From NCBI GenBank assembly GCA_038230215.1, contig JBBRNR010000003.1:62001-126000 (forward strand): a DNA stretch of 64,000 nucleotides, given 5' to 3'. The DNA is from DASVRZ01 sp038230215. GTDB taxonomy: Bacteria; Verrucomicrobiota; Verrucomicrobiia; Chthoniobacterales; DASVRZ01. Shown here piece after piece: positions 25,293 to 34,934 of the stretch; the first letter of the stretch is position 1; each line of letters begins with the position of its first letter. The notes under the pieces are model-generated. The model did no database searches and was not told the origin of the DNA. It was given only the letters and a program-made list of their open reading frames with translations. The position numbers and the translations under genes were made by a program.

Positions 25293-27146
25293 TTATTCCA
25301 CCGTCACGCTTTTGGCGAGGTTGCGGGGTTTGTCCACGTCGCGTCCGAGAGCGACAGCGGTGTGGTAGGCGAGGAGTTGCAAGGGAATGACGGTCAGCAG
25401 CGGGCTCAAGTAATCAGGGCAGGCGGGTATGTGAATCACATCGTCCGCGATGCGGCTGAGTTCCGTTTCTCCCTCGGTGCCGATGGCGATGACCGGGCCC
25501 TGACGCGCCTTGACCTGCTCGATGCTGTTGAGGTTGGCTTCGAAGACGCCGTCGCTCGGCGCGATGAATACGCTGGGCAAACTCGGCTCAACCAGAGCGA
25601 TGACTCCGTGTTTCAACTCCGCGCTCGGGTAACCTTGCGCCGAGATGTAGGTAATTTCTTTCATCTTCAACGCGCCTTCGAGGGCAATGGGGAAATTGTA
25701 TTGGCGCCCGAGGAAGAGCATCGACTTGGCGTCGGCATATTTCTCCGCGATATGCCGGATGTGCTCGCTCTGGGTGAGTATCTGCGCGATCTGATCGGGG
25801 ATGGCTTCGAGCGCCTTGACGATGCGCAGGCCTTCCGTAGCCGAGAGGTGGCGGATGCGGCCAAGCAAGAGTGAAATCAAAGTCAGCACCGTCACCTGGC
25901 TCGTAAAGGACTTCGTCGCGGCGACGCCGATTTCGGGTCCGGCGTGCATGTAAACCCCCGTGCCGCATTCCCGTGCGATGGTGCTGGCGACGTTGTTGCA
26001 AATCCCGAGCGTGCGCTGGCCCTTGCGCTGCGCCTCGCGGACGGCTGCCAGCGTGTCGATGGTTTCACCGCTTTGCGAAATGGCGAAGACGAGCGTGTCC
26101 TTGCTCATGGGGAGATTGCGGTAGCGAAACTCGCTCGCGATTTCGACCTCGGCGGGCAGATGCGCAAGGGATTCGATGAGATATTCCCCCACCAATCCCG
26201 CGTGTGACGCCGTGCCGCAGCCGGTCAAAATCACGCGTTCGACCGAGCGTAGTTCTTGGGAAGTCATGTTGATCCCTCCAAGAATCGCTGTCGAATCCTC
26301 GTGCGAAAGCCGCCCGCGCATGGCGTCGCGCACACTGTTCGGCTGCTCGTGGATTTCCTTCAGCATGTAATGCGGGTACATTCCGAGCTCAATATCGTCG
26401 CAGGTGAATTCCACCTTCGTCACCTCATAACTTCCCGTGACTGCGCCGACCAGACTGCTGATGGCAAACGAGTCGCGTCCGACACTGGCGATGTCGTAGT
26501 CATTCAAATAAATCACCTCGCGAGTATGCGCGACGATGGCCTGGGGATCGCTGGCGAGGAAGTTTTCTCCTTTGCCCAAGCCGACCACGAGTGGGCTGCC
26601 TCGGCGCGCGCCGACAATCACCTCTGGCACGTCCAGATGCGTGATGGCCAATCCGTAAGTGCCGATGACACCCTTCAACGCAGAACGCACCGCGTCGAGC
26701 AGCCGCGACTCGCCATGTTCCCCGCCTGCTGCGTCGTAATATTTTCCAATAAAATGAGCCAGTACCTCGGTGTCGGTCTGCGACTGAAAGGTGTGTCCCT
26801 CCTCCAGCAGCGTCGCCTTGATTACCTGATAATTCTCGATCACGCCATTGTGAACGATCGCCAGCCGGCCACTGGCATCCGTGTGCGGGTGGGCATTCGC
26901 CTCCGTCGCCGGCCCGTGCGTCGCCCAGCGCGTGTGACTGATCCCGATGGTGCCGCAGACGGGTTGTTTCTCCACCAACTCGGCCAGACTCGCGATGCGC
27001 CCCACGGCTTTGCGAATCTGCATCGCACCTTGGTAAACGGTCACCAAACCGGCGGAATCGTATCCGCGATATTCCAAACGCCGCAGCCCGTCCAATAGGA
27101 TGGGACTCGCCTCAGCCTGACCGATATAACCAACAATTCCACACAT
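25293..27146 (-). CDS. glmS: Glutamine--fructose-6-phosphate aminotransferase (isomerizing)
   Basis: A 617-residue enzyme making glucosamine-6-phosphate for peptidoglycan and lipid A. The class II glutamine amidotransferase domain starts MCGIVGYIG with the catalytic Cys as residue 2. Two SIS domains follow (SQSGETIDTLAAVRE, and the second with GRQYNFPIALEGALKMKEI). The C-terminus DKPRNLAKSVTVE is the typical ending with the Lys that opens fructose-6-phosphate. The short leader (27147-27218) leaves no room for a glmS ribozyme. It is divergent from glgC. Confidence 0.97.
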   Translation of the reverse strand: MCGIVGYIGQAEASPILLDGLRRLEYRGYDSAGLVTVYQGAMQIRKAVGRIASLAELVEKQPVCGTIGISHTRWATHGPATEANAHPHTDASGRLAIVHNGVIENYQVIKATLLEEGHTFQSQTDTEVLAHFIGKYYDAAGGEHGESRLLDAVRSALKGVIGTYGLAITHLDVPEVIVGARRGSPLVVGLGKGENFLASDPQAIVAHTREVIYLNDYDIASVGRDSFAISSLVGAVTGSYEVTKVEFTCDDIELGMYPHYMLKEIHEQPNSVRDAMRGRLSHEDSTAILGGINMTSQELRSVERVILTGCGTASHAGLVGEYLIESLAHLPAEVEIASEFRYRNLPMSKDTLVFAISQSGETIDTLAAVREAQRKGQRTLGICNNVASTIARECGTGVYMHAGPEIGVAATKSFTSQVTVLTLISLLLGRIRHLSATEGLRIVKALEAIPDQIAQILTQSEHIRHIAEKYADAKSMLFLGRQYNFPIALEGALKMKEITYISAQGYPSAELKHGVIALVEPSLPSVFIAPSDGVFEANLNSIEQVKARQGPVIAIGTEGETELSRIADDVIHIPACPDYLSPLLTVIPLQLLAYHTAVALGRDVDKPRNLAKSVTVE

Positions 27147-27218
27147 AGCCGCCGAGCGTAAGACGAAAAATCGTGTGTGAAAAGTGAAAGGTTCAAGCGT
27201 GACATTTCGCTCCTTTCC

Positions 27219-28520
27219 ATGAATGCTAACCCCGTGGACACCCTAAATCTTCCCTCCGTCGTTCGTAAAACCCTCGCCGTCATCATGGGTGGCGGCGCCG
27301 GCTCCCGACTCTATCCCCTCACCAAGGACCGGAGCAAACCCGCCGTCCCACTCGGCGGAAAATATCGCATCGTCGATATCCCGATCTCGAACTGCTTGAA
27401 CTCCGGCCTACGGAAAATCTACGTCCTCACCCAGTTTAACAGCACCTCCCTGCACCGCCACATCAACGCCAGCTACCAGTTCGACCACTTCACCAAGAGC
27501 TTCGTCGAAATCCTTGCCGCCCAGCAGACCCCCGAGGGTTCCAACTGGTACCAGGGCACAGCCGACGCCGTCCGGCAAAACATGCGCTACTTCCTTGAGG
27601 AGCCGTATGAATATTACATCGTCCTTAGCGGCGATCAGCTCTACCGGATGGACTACGCAGACCTGCTGTCCTCTCATGTGAAATCTGGCGCCGACATCAC
27701 CCTGGCCACCATCCCCGTCGCCCGCGCCGCCGCCACCGATTTCGGCATCATGGACAGCGACGCCGATTATCGCATCACCCGTTTCGAGGAAAAACCCAAA
27801 GACCCCGCCGTCCTCGACACCCTGCGCATCCCCGCCGATCTGCTTAAGAAGCTCGGCCAGGCTCCCGACGCCGACCTTTATCAGGCCTCGATGGGCATCT
27901 ACGTCTTCAACCGCAAAGTCCTTGAGGAATGCCTCGACAACGACTTCGCCGATTTCGGCAAACACATCATCCCCGCCGCGATTCAGGAACGGAAAGTCAA
28001 CGCCTATATCTTCCAGGGCTACTGGGAAGACATCGGCACCATCCGCGCCTTCTTCGAGGCCAACCTCAAACTCACCGACCTCGTCCCCGAATACTCCTTC
28101 TTCGAGACCAACAGCCCCATTTACACCCACCGCCGCTTCCTGCCCGCCACCAAAATCAACGGCGCCATGATCCGCCAGGCCATCATTTCCGATGGCTGCA
28201 TCATCTCCGATTGTTCCCTCGAACGAAGCGTCATCGGCATCCGATCCATTATCAACGGCGGCGCCACCGTGCGGCACTCCGTCATCATGGGCAGCGACTT
28301 CTACGAGACCACCCCGCCTGCCGGACTGCCCGCCGTCGGCATTGGCAAAAACTGTGTCGTTGACCGCGCCATTATCGACAAAAACGCCCGCATCGGCGAC
28401 GGCTGCGTCATCACTCCCGAGGGCAAACCCGACAACATGGACGGCGACGGTTTCTTCGTGAGAGACGGCATCATCGTCATCCCCAAAAACGGCGTCATCG
28501 CCGCTGGTCGCTGGATCTAA
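27219..28520 (+). CDS. glgC: Glucose-1-phosphate adenylyltransferase
   Basis: A 433-residue enzyme making ADP-glucose for glycogen. The nucleotide-binding loop is VIMGGGAGSRLYPLTKDRSKPAVPLGGKYR-type at residues about 22-45 (key residues GGGAGSRL and KPAVP). The catalytic block includes GDQLYRMDY. The C-terminal left-handed beta-helix has repeats such as IIDKNARIGDGCVI. The sequence is close to the cyanobacterial and plant type. ATG 27219 fits the usual N-terminus; an in-frame upstream ATG at 27177 would add 14 unrelated residues. Other glg genes are not in this window. Confidence 0.95.
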   Translation: MNANPVDTLNLPSVVRKTLAVIMGGGAGSRLYPLTKDRSKPAVPLGGKYRIVDIPISNCLNSGLRKIYVLTQFNSTSLHRHINASYQFDHFTKSFVEILAAQQTPEGSNWYQGTADAVRQNMRYFLEEPYEYYIVLSGDQLYRMDYADLLSSHVKSGADITLATIPVARAAATDFGIMDSDADYRITRFEEKPKDPAVLDTLRIPADLLKKLGQAPDADLYQASMGIYVFNRKVLEECLDNDFADFGKHIIPAAIQERKVNAYIFQGYWEDIGTIRAFFEANLKLTDLVPEYSFFETNSPIYTHRRFLPATKINGAMIRQAIISDGCIISDCSLERSVIGIRSIINGGATVRHSVIMGSDFYETTPPAGLPAVGIGKNCVVDRAIIDKNARIGDGCVITPEGKPDNMDGDGFFVRDGIIVIPKNGVIAAGRWI

Positions 28521-28541
28521 CCTCATAACACTGTAACTCCC

Positions 28542-28934
28542 ATGAAAATCGCCGCCAATATCGCTGGAGCCCTGCTGGGTCTCATGTTCATCGCCTTCTC
28601 CATGATGTTTTTCCTCCACATGATGCCAGCGAAGATGCCCGTCCTTCCCGAGCACGCCGCCCAATTCATGGGTGCCGTCGGACCCACCGGTTACATGCAT
28701 TTCGTGAAAGCTTGCGAACTGATCGGCGGCCTCCTCGTCGCCGTTCCGCTGACGCGTAACTTCGGCCTCCTCTTCCTCGGCCCGGTTATTCTCAACATCC
28801 TCGCTTTCCACGCCTTCCTAACCGACCGCGCGGGTCTGCGCGACCCCGTCCTCATCGTCATCGTCCTGCTCACCCTCTTTCTCCTCTGGTCGGGCCGCCG
28901 CCAATTCTCCGCCCTGCTCATCCGGGCCCACTAA
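28542..28934 (+). CDS. DoxX-like four-helix membrane protein
   Basis: A 130-residue inner-membrane protein with four hydrophobic segments: AGALLGLMFIAFSMMFFL, the GLLVAVPL region, LFLGPVILNILAFHAFL and LIVIVLLTLFLLW. Its size and layout are those of the DoxX / DUF4267-like superfamily, whose role is uncertain and sometimes linked to redox chains. It follows glgC after 21 bases in the same direction, though a functional link is not evident. Confidence 0.6.
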   Translation: MKIAANIAGALLGLMFIAFSMMFFLHMMPAKMPVLPEHAAQFMGAVGPTGYMHFVKACELIGGLLVAVPLTRNFGLLFLGPVILNILAFHAFLTDRAGLRDPVLIVIVLLTLFLLWSGRRQFSALLIRAH

Positions 28935-28980
28935 TCCCCGCCCCCCAGCGGCCGGTGATTTATGGATAAATAGAGACAGA

Positions 28981-29165
28981 AAAAAGCTGTACGGGCATGA
29001 TTTCTTGAAAGATCAGGGGTTTGCAGAGCTGTAAGGGGGTGATTTCCCGAGAGATCATGGCCTTACAGGACTGTAAGGGGAGAGTTTCCCGGGAGGTGAT
29101 GGATTTGCGAAACGGTAGGGCTGCCAGCGAAAGCCGGAAAGGGGTTTGCAGAACGGCAAGGAGGC
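28981..29165. repeat. 42-bp minisatellite, about four units
   Basis: CTGTA(A)GGG recurs at 28987, 29029 and 29071, then as CGGTAGGG at 29113 and CGGCAAGG at 29154, so the step is 42 bases (once 41). The unit includes GATTTCCCGAGAGATCATGG or a variant. A 64-codon open frame on the plus strand reads as a 14-residue repeat and is most likely not a gene. The period is twice that of the array at 3418-3690, and both share a GGGAGGTGA-like block. Outside the array, 28935-28980 and 29216-29319 show nothing recognisable. Confidence 0.8.
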
Positions 29166-29319
29166 ACCGGGTCGAGCGATCCGGCGTCTGCGAAGCGGGC
29201 GGACGCGATTTTTAGGCGGCGCGGCGGCGAAGTCGTGTAACGGAGGCAATCTGTTTTTGCAGAAATGCGTTTCCCAGTGAACTCGGGAACGAGGACTGCG
29301 AAAGGAGTTGGGGAGCAGC

Positions 29320-29523
29320 CTACCCGCCCGCGACGACGCGAATGAATTCGATCTCGTCGGCGGGGTGGATTCGGATGGAACTCCACTCGTTTTTTAAGAG
29401 CGCGGCGCGGTTGTGCTCGATGATGAGGGGCTGATTTTCCAGTCCGAGCTGCACGAGCAAGTCCGGCAGCACGAGGCCGGCGGCGCATTCCGTGGGAACT
29501 CCGTTCACGGTGATCTGGATCAT
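29320..29523 (-). CDS. thiS: Thiamine sulfur carrier ThiS
   Basis: A 67-residue ubiquitin-like protein that starts MIQITVNGVPTECAAG and ends in the required Gly-Gly (VVAGG). The C-terminal glycine is adenylated and thiocarboxylated to deliver sulfur for the thiazole ring of thiamine. It starts directly after the thiH stop, on the same strand. thiG, often between thiS and thiH, is not present here. The 42-bp minisatellite follows. Confidence 0.93.
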   Translation of the reverse strand: MIQITVNGVPTECAAGLVLPDLLVQLGLENQPLIIEHNRAALLKNEWSSIRIHPADEIEFIRVVAGG

Positions 29524-30651
29524 TTAACAAGTCTGGTCATGGTCCAGAATGGCGGCGTCCCAGTCTTTCCAGACGGCTTCGTAACCGCGCTCGCGCAGCA
29601 CTCCGGCGATCTGGCTGGGGGTGCGTTCGTCGGCGATCTCAAACTGCCCGGTCGCTCCCTCGGCTCCGTTGGTTTCGGCGACGGCACGGCCCTTGACGGT
29701 GAGGTGCAGAGCGTCCTTCCCCTGCCCCGTGTAACCGCCCGGTTCCGTGTGGCTGCCGGCACTCATCATGGTGATGCCGAGGGGAATCAAGGCGTCGCGC
29801 AAGGCGGCGGGTTCGCGGGTGCTGAGGACGATGCCGATTTGCGGAAAGCAGAGGCGCAGAGCGCAAACGAGTTGGACGTATTCGCGGTCGGGCAGGCTGT
29901 ATTTCGGAGTAAATTCTCCCGCGGCCGGGCGCATCCGGGGTAGCGAGACAGTGAGTTGCGCCTTCCAGCAATGCCGCAGGAGATACTCGATGTGCCGGGC
30001 CAGCGCACTCGCCTCAAACTCCCATTCATAAAGCCCGAACAACGCCCCAATCCCCAATCGCCGGAAGCCTGCCTTGTAGGCGCGCTCGGGACAATCCAGC
30101 CGCCAGTCGAAGTTTTTCTTCGGTCCGGCGACATGCAATTCGGCATACGTCGCGCGGTGATACGTTTCCTGGTAAACGACGAGCCCCTCGGCTCCGGCGG
30201 CGACGAGCGGGACGTATTCGGCGGTTTCCATGGGGCCGACTTCCAATGAAATGGACGGCATTTCCTCGCGCAGCCGACGCACGCAACGCTCGAGGTAGCC
30301 ATTGGAAACAAATTTCGGATGCTCACCCGCGACGAGGAGGATATTGCGGAAACCCTCCACCGCGAGATGTCGCGCCTCGGCGGCCATTTGCTCGACTTCG
30401 AGTGTGACGCGGACGATGGGGTTATCCCGCGAAAAGCCGCAGTAGGCACAGGTGTTGATGCATTCGTTCGACAAATAAAGCGGGGCGAAGAGACGCATCG
30501 CCTTGCCGAAATTTCGCGCGGTGATGGCCGAGCTTTCCGCCGCCATGCGCTCGAGTTCGGCGTCAGATTTAGGGGCAATCAAGCTGGCAAACCGCCGCAA
30601 CAAGGGCGAGGGCGGAGTTTCAGTCTGATGGCAGAATTCGGAGAAGGACAC
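29524..30651 (-). CDS. thiH: 2-iminoacetate synthase (tyrosine lyase) ThiH
   Basis: A 375-residue radical SAM enzyme that cleaves tyrosine to dehydroglycine for thiazole synthesis. The cluster motif CxxxCxxC is seen in NECINTCAYCGFSR at about residues 63-73. The C-terminal biotin/thiamine synthesis-associated domain has STREPAALRDALIPLGITM and MSAGSHTEPGG. The length is typical for ThiH. It sits immediately upstream of thiS. The 57-base gap before it is too short for a TPP riboswitch, so any control by thiamine would lie further upstream or be absent. Confidence 0.94.
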   Translation of the reverse strand: MSFSEFCHQTETPPSPLLRRFASLIAPKSDAELERMAAESSAITARNFGKAMRLFAPLYLSNECINTCAYCGFSRDNPIVRVTLEVEQMAAEARHLAVEGFRNILLVAGEHPKFVSNGYLERCVRRLREEMPSISLEVGPMETAEYVPLVAAGAEGLVVYQETYHRATYAELHVAGPKKNFDWRLDCPERAYKAGFRRLGIGALFGLYEWEFEASALARHIEYLLRHCWKAQLTVSLPRMRPAAGEFTPKYSLPDREYVQLVCALRLCFPQIGIVLSTREPAALRDALIPLGITMMSAGSHTEPGGYTGQGKDALHLTVKGRAVAETNGAEGATGQFEIADERTPSQIAGVLRERGYEAVWKDWDAAILDHDQTC

Positions 30652-30708
30652 GGTCGGCCAACATGAACGACGCGCCCCGGATTGACAACTCCGCAGGCGC
30701 GACCCGCG

Positions 30709-31968
30709 TCAGGCGGCGAAAGTTTCCGCCGTCTCGACTGGCTCCAGCACGTCGCTAATGTGCTGCTCCAGACGTTCGACGATGGCTTCCCAGGAATTGA
30801 GCGTGGTGAGCTCCAGACCGAGTTGAATCGCCTCCGAGTCGGGCGAGGAAATGGTCCGCTCGCAGAAAGCGATAAATTCCTCGTGCGAGTCCGCAATTTG
30901 CACCACGTCGGAGAATTGCAGGACGACATCCTCGATGGCGGTCGAGACGATCGGAGTGCCCGTCGCCATGTATTCGAGCGCCTTTGTGGGGTTGATGAAT
31001 TCCGTCGCCTCGTTGATCGCAAAAGGCATCAGACAAACGTCAAACGCCTTCACGTAACCGGGCAGTTGTTGATACTCCCGCGCACCGAGCCAGTGAATGT
31101 TTTCGCGCTGCGGAAACTGCTCTGGATCGACTTTAATGGCGGGTCCGATAATGACGATCTGCCACTCGGGATGCGCAGCGGCCATTTTAGCTAGAAGTTC
31201 GTAGTCCATGCGCTCATCGACGCAGCCAAAGAAGCCCAAAACAGGACCCTGCAAATGTGCGACGTCGTCCGGGATCGGCGTCTCGGGCCGACGCGCTTTT
31301 CCGAAATGCGCGATCTCCACGCCACATCCATAGGAATGGCAGTTTTCATTGTGCAGAACTTTCGCCTGGTGAATCTTCGGTCCGCCCGCAAAGACCACGT
31401 CGGCCAGTTCGAGCAGGAGCCGCTCGCGCCGTACTAACTCCGCCGGTGCGCCACGAAATTGTGAAAGCTGGTCCATGCAATCATAGATGTTGGCGATCTC
31501 ATTCATCTGCCCGCCAAAGGGAATCACCGCCATGGGATCGTAGAACCACTGCACGGGCTCGGAAAATGTGTCGCCCAACGGACCGGCCAGCAGCTCGTCC
31601 ACCGTCTTGCGGCGCTCGGCGTCGATCCGAGCGCGATCTTTCTTCCAAGCCTCGGGAAAATGAGGACGGACGACGGTAATGTTAGGAAATTTTTCCGCCT
31701 GCCAGACGGTGGTTTCGGATTCAATTAAATAATCCACAAACCAAGGCTCCTCGACAAAAAGGATCGGGTGGTTTTCCGAGAGTCGGGAAAGAAATTGCTG
31801 CGGACGCTGCCACACCCAATCCCAGCGCAGATGGGAATGGACCAGGATGGAATATTCGTGCCCGAGTTTTTGGTCGTCAGCGTTTTTCACGGCGTCAGCC
31901 GCCATCACACGAAGGTTTTGCAGCTTTTGCGAACAGCTGCCGGTCTTGGTTGGTTCGATGGTTCTCAT
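30709..31968 (-). CDS. Glycosyltransferase (GT-B fold, GT1/GT4-like)
   Basis: A 419-residue protein. The N-terminal half has LVHSHLRWDWVWQRPQQFLSRL, a pattern common in a family of putative polysaccharide glycosyltransferases. The C-terminal half has the donor-binding block INPTKALEYMATGTPIVST, and GPVLGFFGCVDERMDYELL at the start of the second Rossmann domain. No signal or membrane segment is seen, so the protein is cytosolic. ATG 31968 and 31977 are both possible starts. It is divergent from the family 2 glycoside hydrolase gene. Confidence 0.85.
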   Translation of the reverse strand: MRTIEPTKTGSCSQKLQNLRVMAADAVKNADDQKLGHEYSILVHSHLRWDWVWQRPQQFLSRLSENHPILFVEEPWFVDYLIESETTVWQAEKFPNITVVRPHFPEAWKKDRARIDAERRKTVDELLAGPLGDTFSEPVQWFYDPMAVIPFGGQMNEIANIYDCMDQLSQFRGAPAELVRRERLLLELADVVFAGGPKIHQAKVLHNENCHSYGCGVEIAHFGKARRPETPIPDDVAHLQGPVLGFFGCVDERMDYELLAKMAAAHPEWQIVIIGPAIKVDPEQFPQRENIHWLGAREYQQLPGYVKAFDVCLMPFAINEATEFINPTKALEYMATGTPIVSTAIEDVVLQFSDVVQIADSHEEFIAFCERTISSPDSEAIQLGLELTTLNSWEAIVERLEQHISDVLEPVETAETFAA

Positions 31969-32113
31969 ATTGTGCATTTTTATCGCAGCACATGCGGCGT
32001 GTGTTGGTAAGAAATCACTTTGATCGGAAGCTTCTCATCAAACGACCTGTGTCCTCACCCAGAGTGAATAAGGCCAGTCCGGCGAGCGGAGTTTCATCGT
32101 TATCAGAAGAGAT

Positions 32114-34900
32114 ATGCGCACTCGTCCTTACCTTCCTCGTCCCGAATATCCGCGCCCAGACCATCAGAGAGGTTTCATTCACGGATTGGACTGGATCAAC
32201 CTCAACGGCTCTTGGGAATTTCGCTTCGACGCCGACCGCAAAGGCGTCACCGATGAGTGGTTTCTGCCTGCGGCGCCACCCTGGAACGACCAGATCGTTG
32301 TCCCATTTTGCTGGGAGTCGCTCGCGGCTTGGGGCGAGGCGGATTCTGCAGGCAACGACCATTATTATTCCACCCGGGCCTTTCTGAATCCATTGGAAGT
32401 CACCACGAAAAATCATCGAGGCGCAGCCCGTCACGAAGTGGGCTGGTATCGCCGCCGGATCGTCGTTCCCGAAAACGAGCACTGGGCGGGCAAACGAGTG
32501 ATCCTCCACGTCGGTGCCGCCGATTTTCGCACCGACGCCTGGTGCAACGGCCAGTGGCTCGGCTATTGGGAGGACGGCTACACGCCATTCGAGTTTGATC
32601 TCACTGACCATTTGCGGCGGACTGCCGACGGTAAACTGGAGGCCTGGCTGGCACTCCGGGTCGAGGATCCGATGGATAATCGCGAGCAGCCCGTGGGCAA
32701 GCAATGGGGCTGGTACAGCTCGGCGAGCGGCATTTGGCAGACCGTGTTTCTAGAGCCGCGCGCCGCGTTGCACATAGTGCGGTTCGAGGTATTTCCAGAC
32801 ATAGCCAGCCAGCGCGTGTTGCTGCGGATTTTCACAAGCGGCCCCGGCGAGGTGCTCGTCGAGGTGACGACTCCCTCCGGCGAAATCCTCACGCTCAAGC
32901 AGCTTGTTCCAGAGCTGTTTGCCGAGATTAACATCGAACTCGATCCGGTTATTCTGTGGGACACTCATGCGCCGAATCTCTACCAGTTAAAGCTCACACT
33001 TTCCGGTGTGACCCCCGATGTGGTTTACGGTTATTTCGGAATGCGCAGTCTCGCGGCGGCTCCACCCTCCGGCACCGCGCCTGCGGCATTGATCTTCAAC
33101 GGCAAACCGATCTACCTGCGCGGCGCACTCTATCAATCCTATCATCCCGACGGAGTTTACACGGCGGGCGATTTGCAAACTTTGCGCAGCGACATCGCCG
33201 AGGCGCGGCGCTTTGGCTTCGATTTTCTGCGCGTGCACATTAAGATCGACGATCCGCTTTTGCTGCACGAGGCGGATCTTGCCGGCATGTTGTTAATGAC
33301 CGATTTTCCTAACTTCGGCGAGGGCGGTAACACTCCACTCGGACGACGCCGCTTCGAAAAAATGATGCGCGCCGCCATTGCCCGGGACATCAATCATCCA
33401 TCTATCATCGCGTGGTGTTTGTTTAACGAAACCTGGGGCTTCGGCGGCCAGTCGGAGTTTGTGGGCTTCATCAATCCCGATCTCCCGCCGCTCTCCCGCG
33501 AGGCTCGCGAGCCGGGCACAAAGATCGCCAACACGGGCTCCTGGCAATGGATCGATGAAATGTGGCGGCTCGCCAAATCACTTGATCCGACGAGGCTGAT
33601 CGAGGACATGAGCGTCGTCGCCTGGGACCACTTGCAGAGCTATGGCCACGGCGACACAGACATTAATTCGTGGCACTTTTACACGAGCGACTACAAATAC
33701 GCCCGCAAGCATATTGCCAACGTGGTCACCGAAACCTACGAGGGCTCGAACTACAATTACGTGCCCGGTTTCAAGCAAGGCTCGCAGCCGCTAATCAATA
33801 GCGAATATGGCGGTGTCGGGGCGCTCGATGGCGACGTTGATGTGAGTTGGAGCTTTAAGTTTCTAACCAATGAACTCCGACGCCACGGGCCACTCTCGGC
33901 CTACATTTTTACCGAGCTGCACGATGTGGAATGGGAGCGCAACGGCTTTCTCAATTACGATCGTACTCCCAAGGAGTTCGGTTACAATCCCACGTTGGTA
34001 AACCAGGGCGATGTGCTGCCCATTGATGCGCCGCCCATTAGCCGCCAACTGACGGGGGCTGAGGTGGAGATCGATGTGTATTCTTCCCATTTCTCGAGGA
34101 CGGAATACGGGCCGGTGACATTGCGCTGGAGGCTGAGCGGGATCGACAGTCTGGGCTGGGTCGAAGACGAATTGCTAACCGAGGCGACTTCCATTTCATT
34201 CACGCCGCACCGGGTCGAGCTGGCCCATAAAATAAAACTGCGCCTGCCAGATCGAACAATGGCCTGCACACTCTGGGTTTCCGCCGTAACGGATCGCGGC
34301 GTGGTGGTGGCGCGCAATTACATTCAGTTTTACGTCGATGGCAAAAATCCCGAGCGAGACCTGCAAAATGGCAAATGCATCGTCCGGCTCCAACCTGAAA
34401 ATTGGAGCGATGCCAGTTGGACGGGCGGCCACTCGACGCGCGAAGAAGCGACTCGTGACGGGTTCTGTTTTGGTCGCGGCCACGGCTGGTTTGAATGGGC
34501 CATTCCCAAGGATAAATTTCCGGATCAGCCGAGAAATATCCATATTTTTTACGAGGCCTCGTCGCGCCGCGAGGGCCAGCCGCAGACGGATGCGTTTTCG
34601 ACTCCGTCGTCATTTCAAATTCTGCTTAATGGCGTGGCCATCCAGAAGTCAGTGCTTCCTAACCATCCGCATGATGCGCGCGGGGCGCTGAGTTATCTGC
34701 GCGGCGGACGCGGTGCTTACGGCTACCTCATTCATGCGCGAATCGAGGGCGATCTCCTCCGGGAAATCTGTCAGGAAAATGGCAGTCACTGGCACCTGCG
34801 TTGTGTCGTCCCCGAGGACGGGGAGTATACCAGCGGGCTTACCATTTACGCGGCAGATTGCGGCCGTTTCCCGATCGCGCCGACGTTGGTGATCGAGTGA
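32114..34900 (+). CDS. Glycoside hydrolase family 2 protein (beta-galactosidase/glucuronidase type)
   Basis: A 928-residue enzyme. The N-terminal sugar-binding jelly roll begins LNGSWEFRFDADRKG and contains VILHVGAADFRTDAWCNG. An immunoglobulin-like domain follows, then the TIM barrel. The acid/base Glu is in WCLFNETWGFGG, near residue 438. The nucleophile Glu is in LINSEYGGVG, near residue 562. The extra C-terminal 250 residues look like further beta domains. No signal peptide is seen, so an intracellular location is suggested. The sugar specificity is not readable from the sequence. Confidence 0.9.
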   Translation: MRTRPYLPRPEYPRPDHQRGFIHGLDWINLNGSWEFRFDADRKGVTDEWFLPAAPPWNDQIVVPFCWESLAAWGEADSAGNDHYYSTRAFLNPLEVTTKNHRGAARHEVGWYRRRIVVPENEHWAGKRVILHVGAADFRTDAWCNGQWLGYWEDGYTPFEFDLTDHLRRTADGKLEAWLALRVEDPMDNREQPVGKQWGWYSSASGIWQTVFLEPRAALHIVRFEVFPDIASQRVLLRIFTSGPGEVLVEVTTPSGEILTLKQLVPELFAEINIELDPVILWDTHAPNLYQLKLTLSGVTPDVVYGYFGMRSLAAAPPSGTAPAALIFNGKPIYLRGALYQSYHPDGVYTAGDLQTLRSDIAEARRFGFDFLRVHIKIDDPLLLHEADLAGMLLMTDFPNFGEGGNTPLGRRRFEKMMRAAIARDINHPSIIAWCLFNETWGFGGQSEFVGFINPDLPPLSREAREPGTKIANTGSWQWIDEMWRLAKSLDPTRLIEDMSVVAWDHLQSYGHGDTDINSWHFYTSDYKYARKHIANVVTETYEGSNYNYVPGFKQGSQPLINSEYGGVGALDGDVDVSWSFKFLTNELRRHGPLSAYIFTELHDVEWERNGFLNYDRTPKEFGYNPTLVNQGDVLPIDAPPISRQLTGAEVEIDVYSSHFSRTEYGPVTLRWRLSGIDSLGWVEDELLTEATSISFTPHRVELAHKIKLRLPDRTMACTLWVSAVTDRGVVVARNYIQFYVDGKNPERDLQNGKCIVRLQPENWSDASWTGGHSTREEATRDGFCFGRGHGWFEWAIPKDKFPDQPRNIHIFYEASSRREGQPQTDAFSTPSSFQILLNGVAIQKSVLPNHPHDARGALSYLRGGRGAYGYLIHARIEGDLLREICQENGSHWHLRCVVPEDGEYTSGLTIYAADCGRFPIAPTLVIE

Positions 34901-34934
34901 CTATTAGTTAATGCCATAACTTATGTCGCACGAT

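Noticed and set aside
27147..27218. glmS ribozyme upstream of glmS
   Set aside because: The 72-base divergent gap is too short for the ribozyme and the neighbour glgC, and no core motif is seen.
27408..28811. A 467-codon frame antisense to glgC
   Set aside because: It is rich in Gly, Asp, Val and Glu as expected from the complement of a high-GC gene, and glgC is certain.
29021..29215. A 64-codon frame in the 42-bp array
   Set aside because: Its 14-residue repeat arises from the DNA repeat itself; no start signal or domain is seen.
30652..30708. TPP riboswitch before thiH
   Set aside because: Only 57 bases lie between the neighbouring stop and the thiH start, with no TPP-type conserved core.
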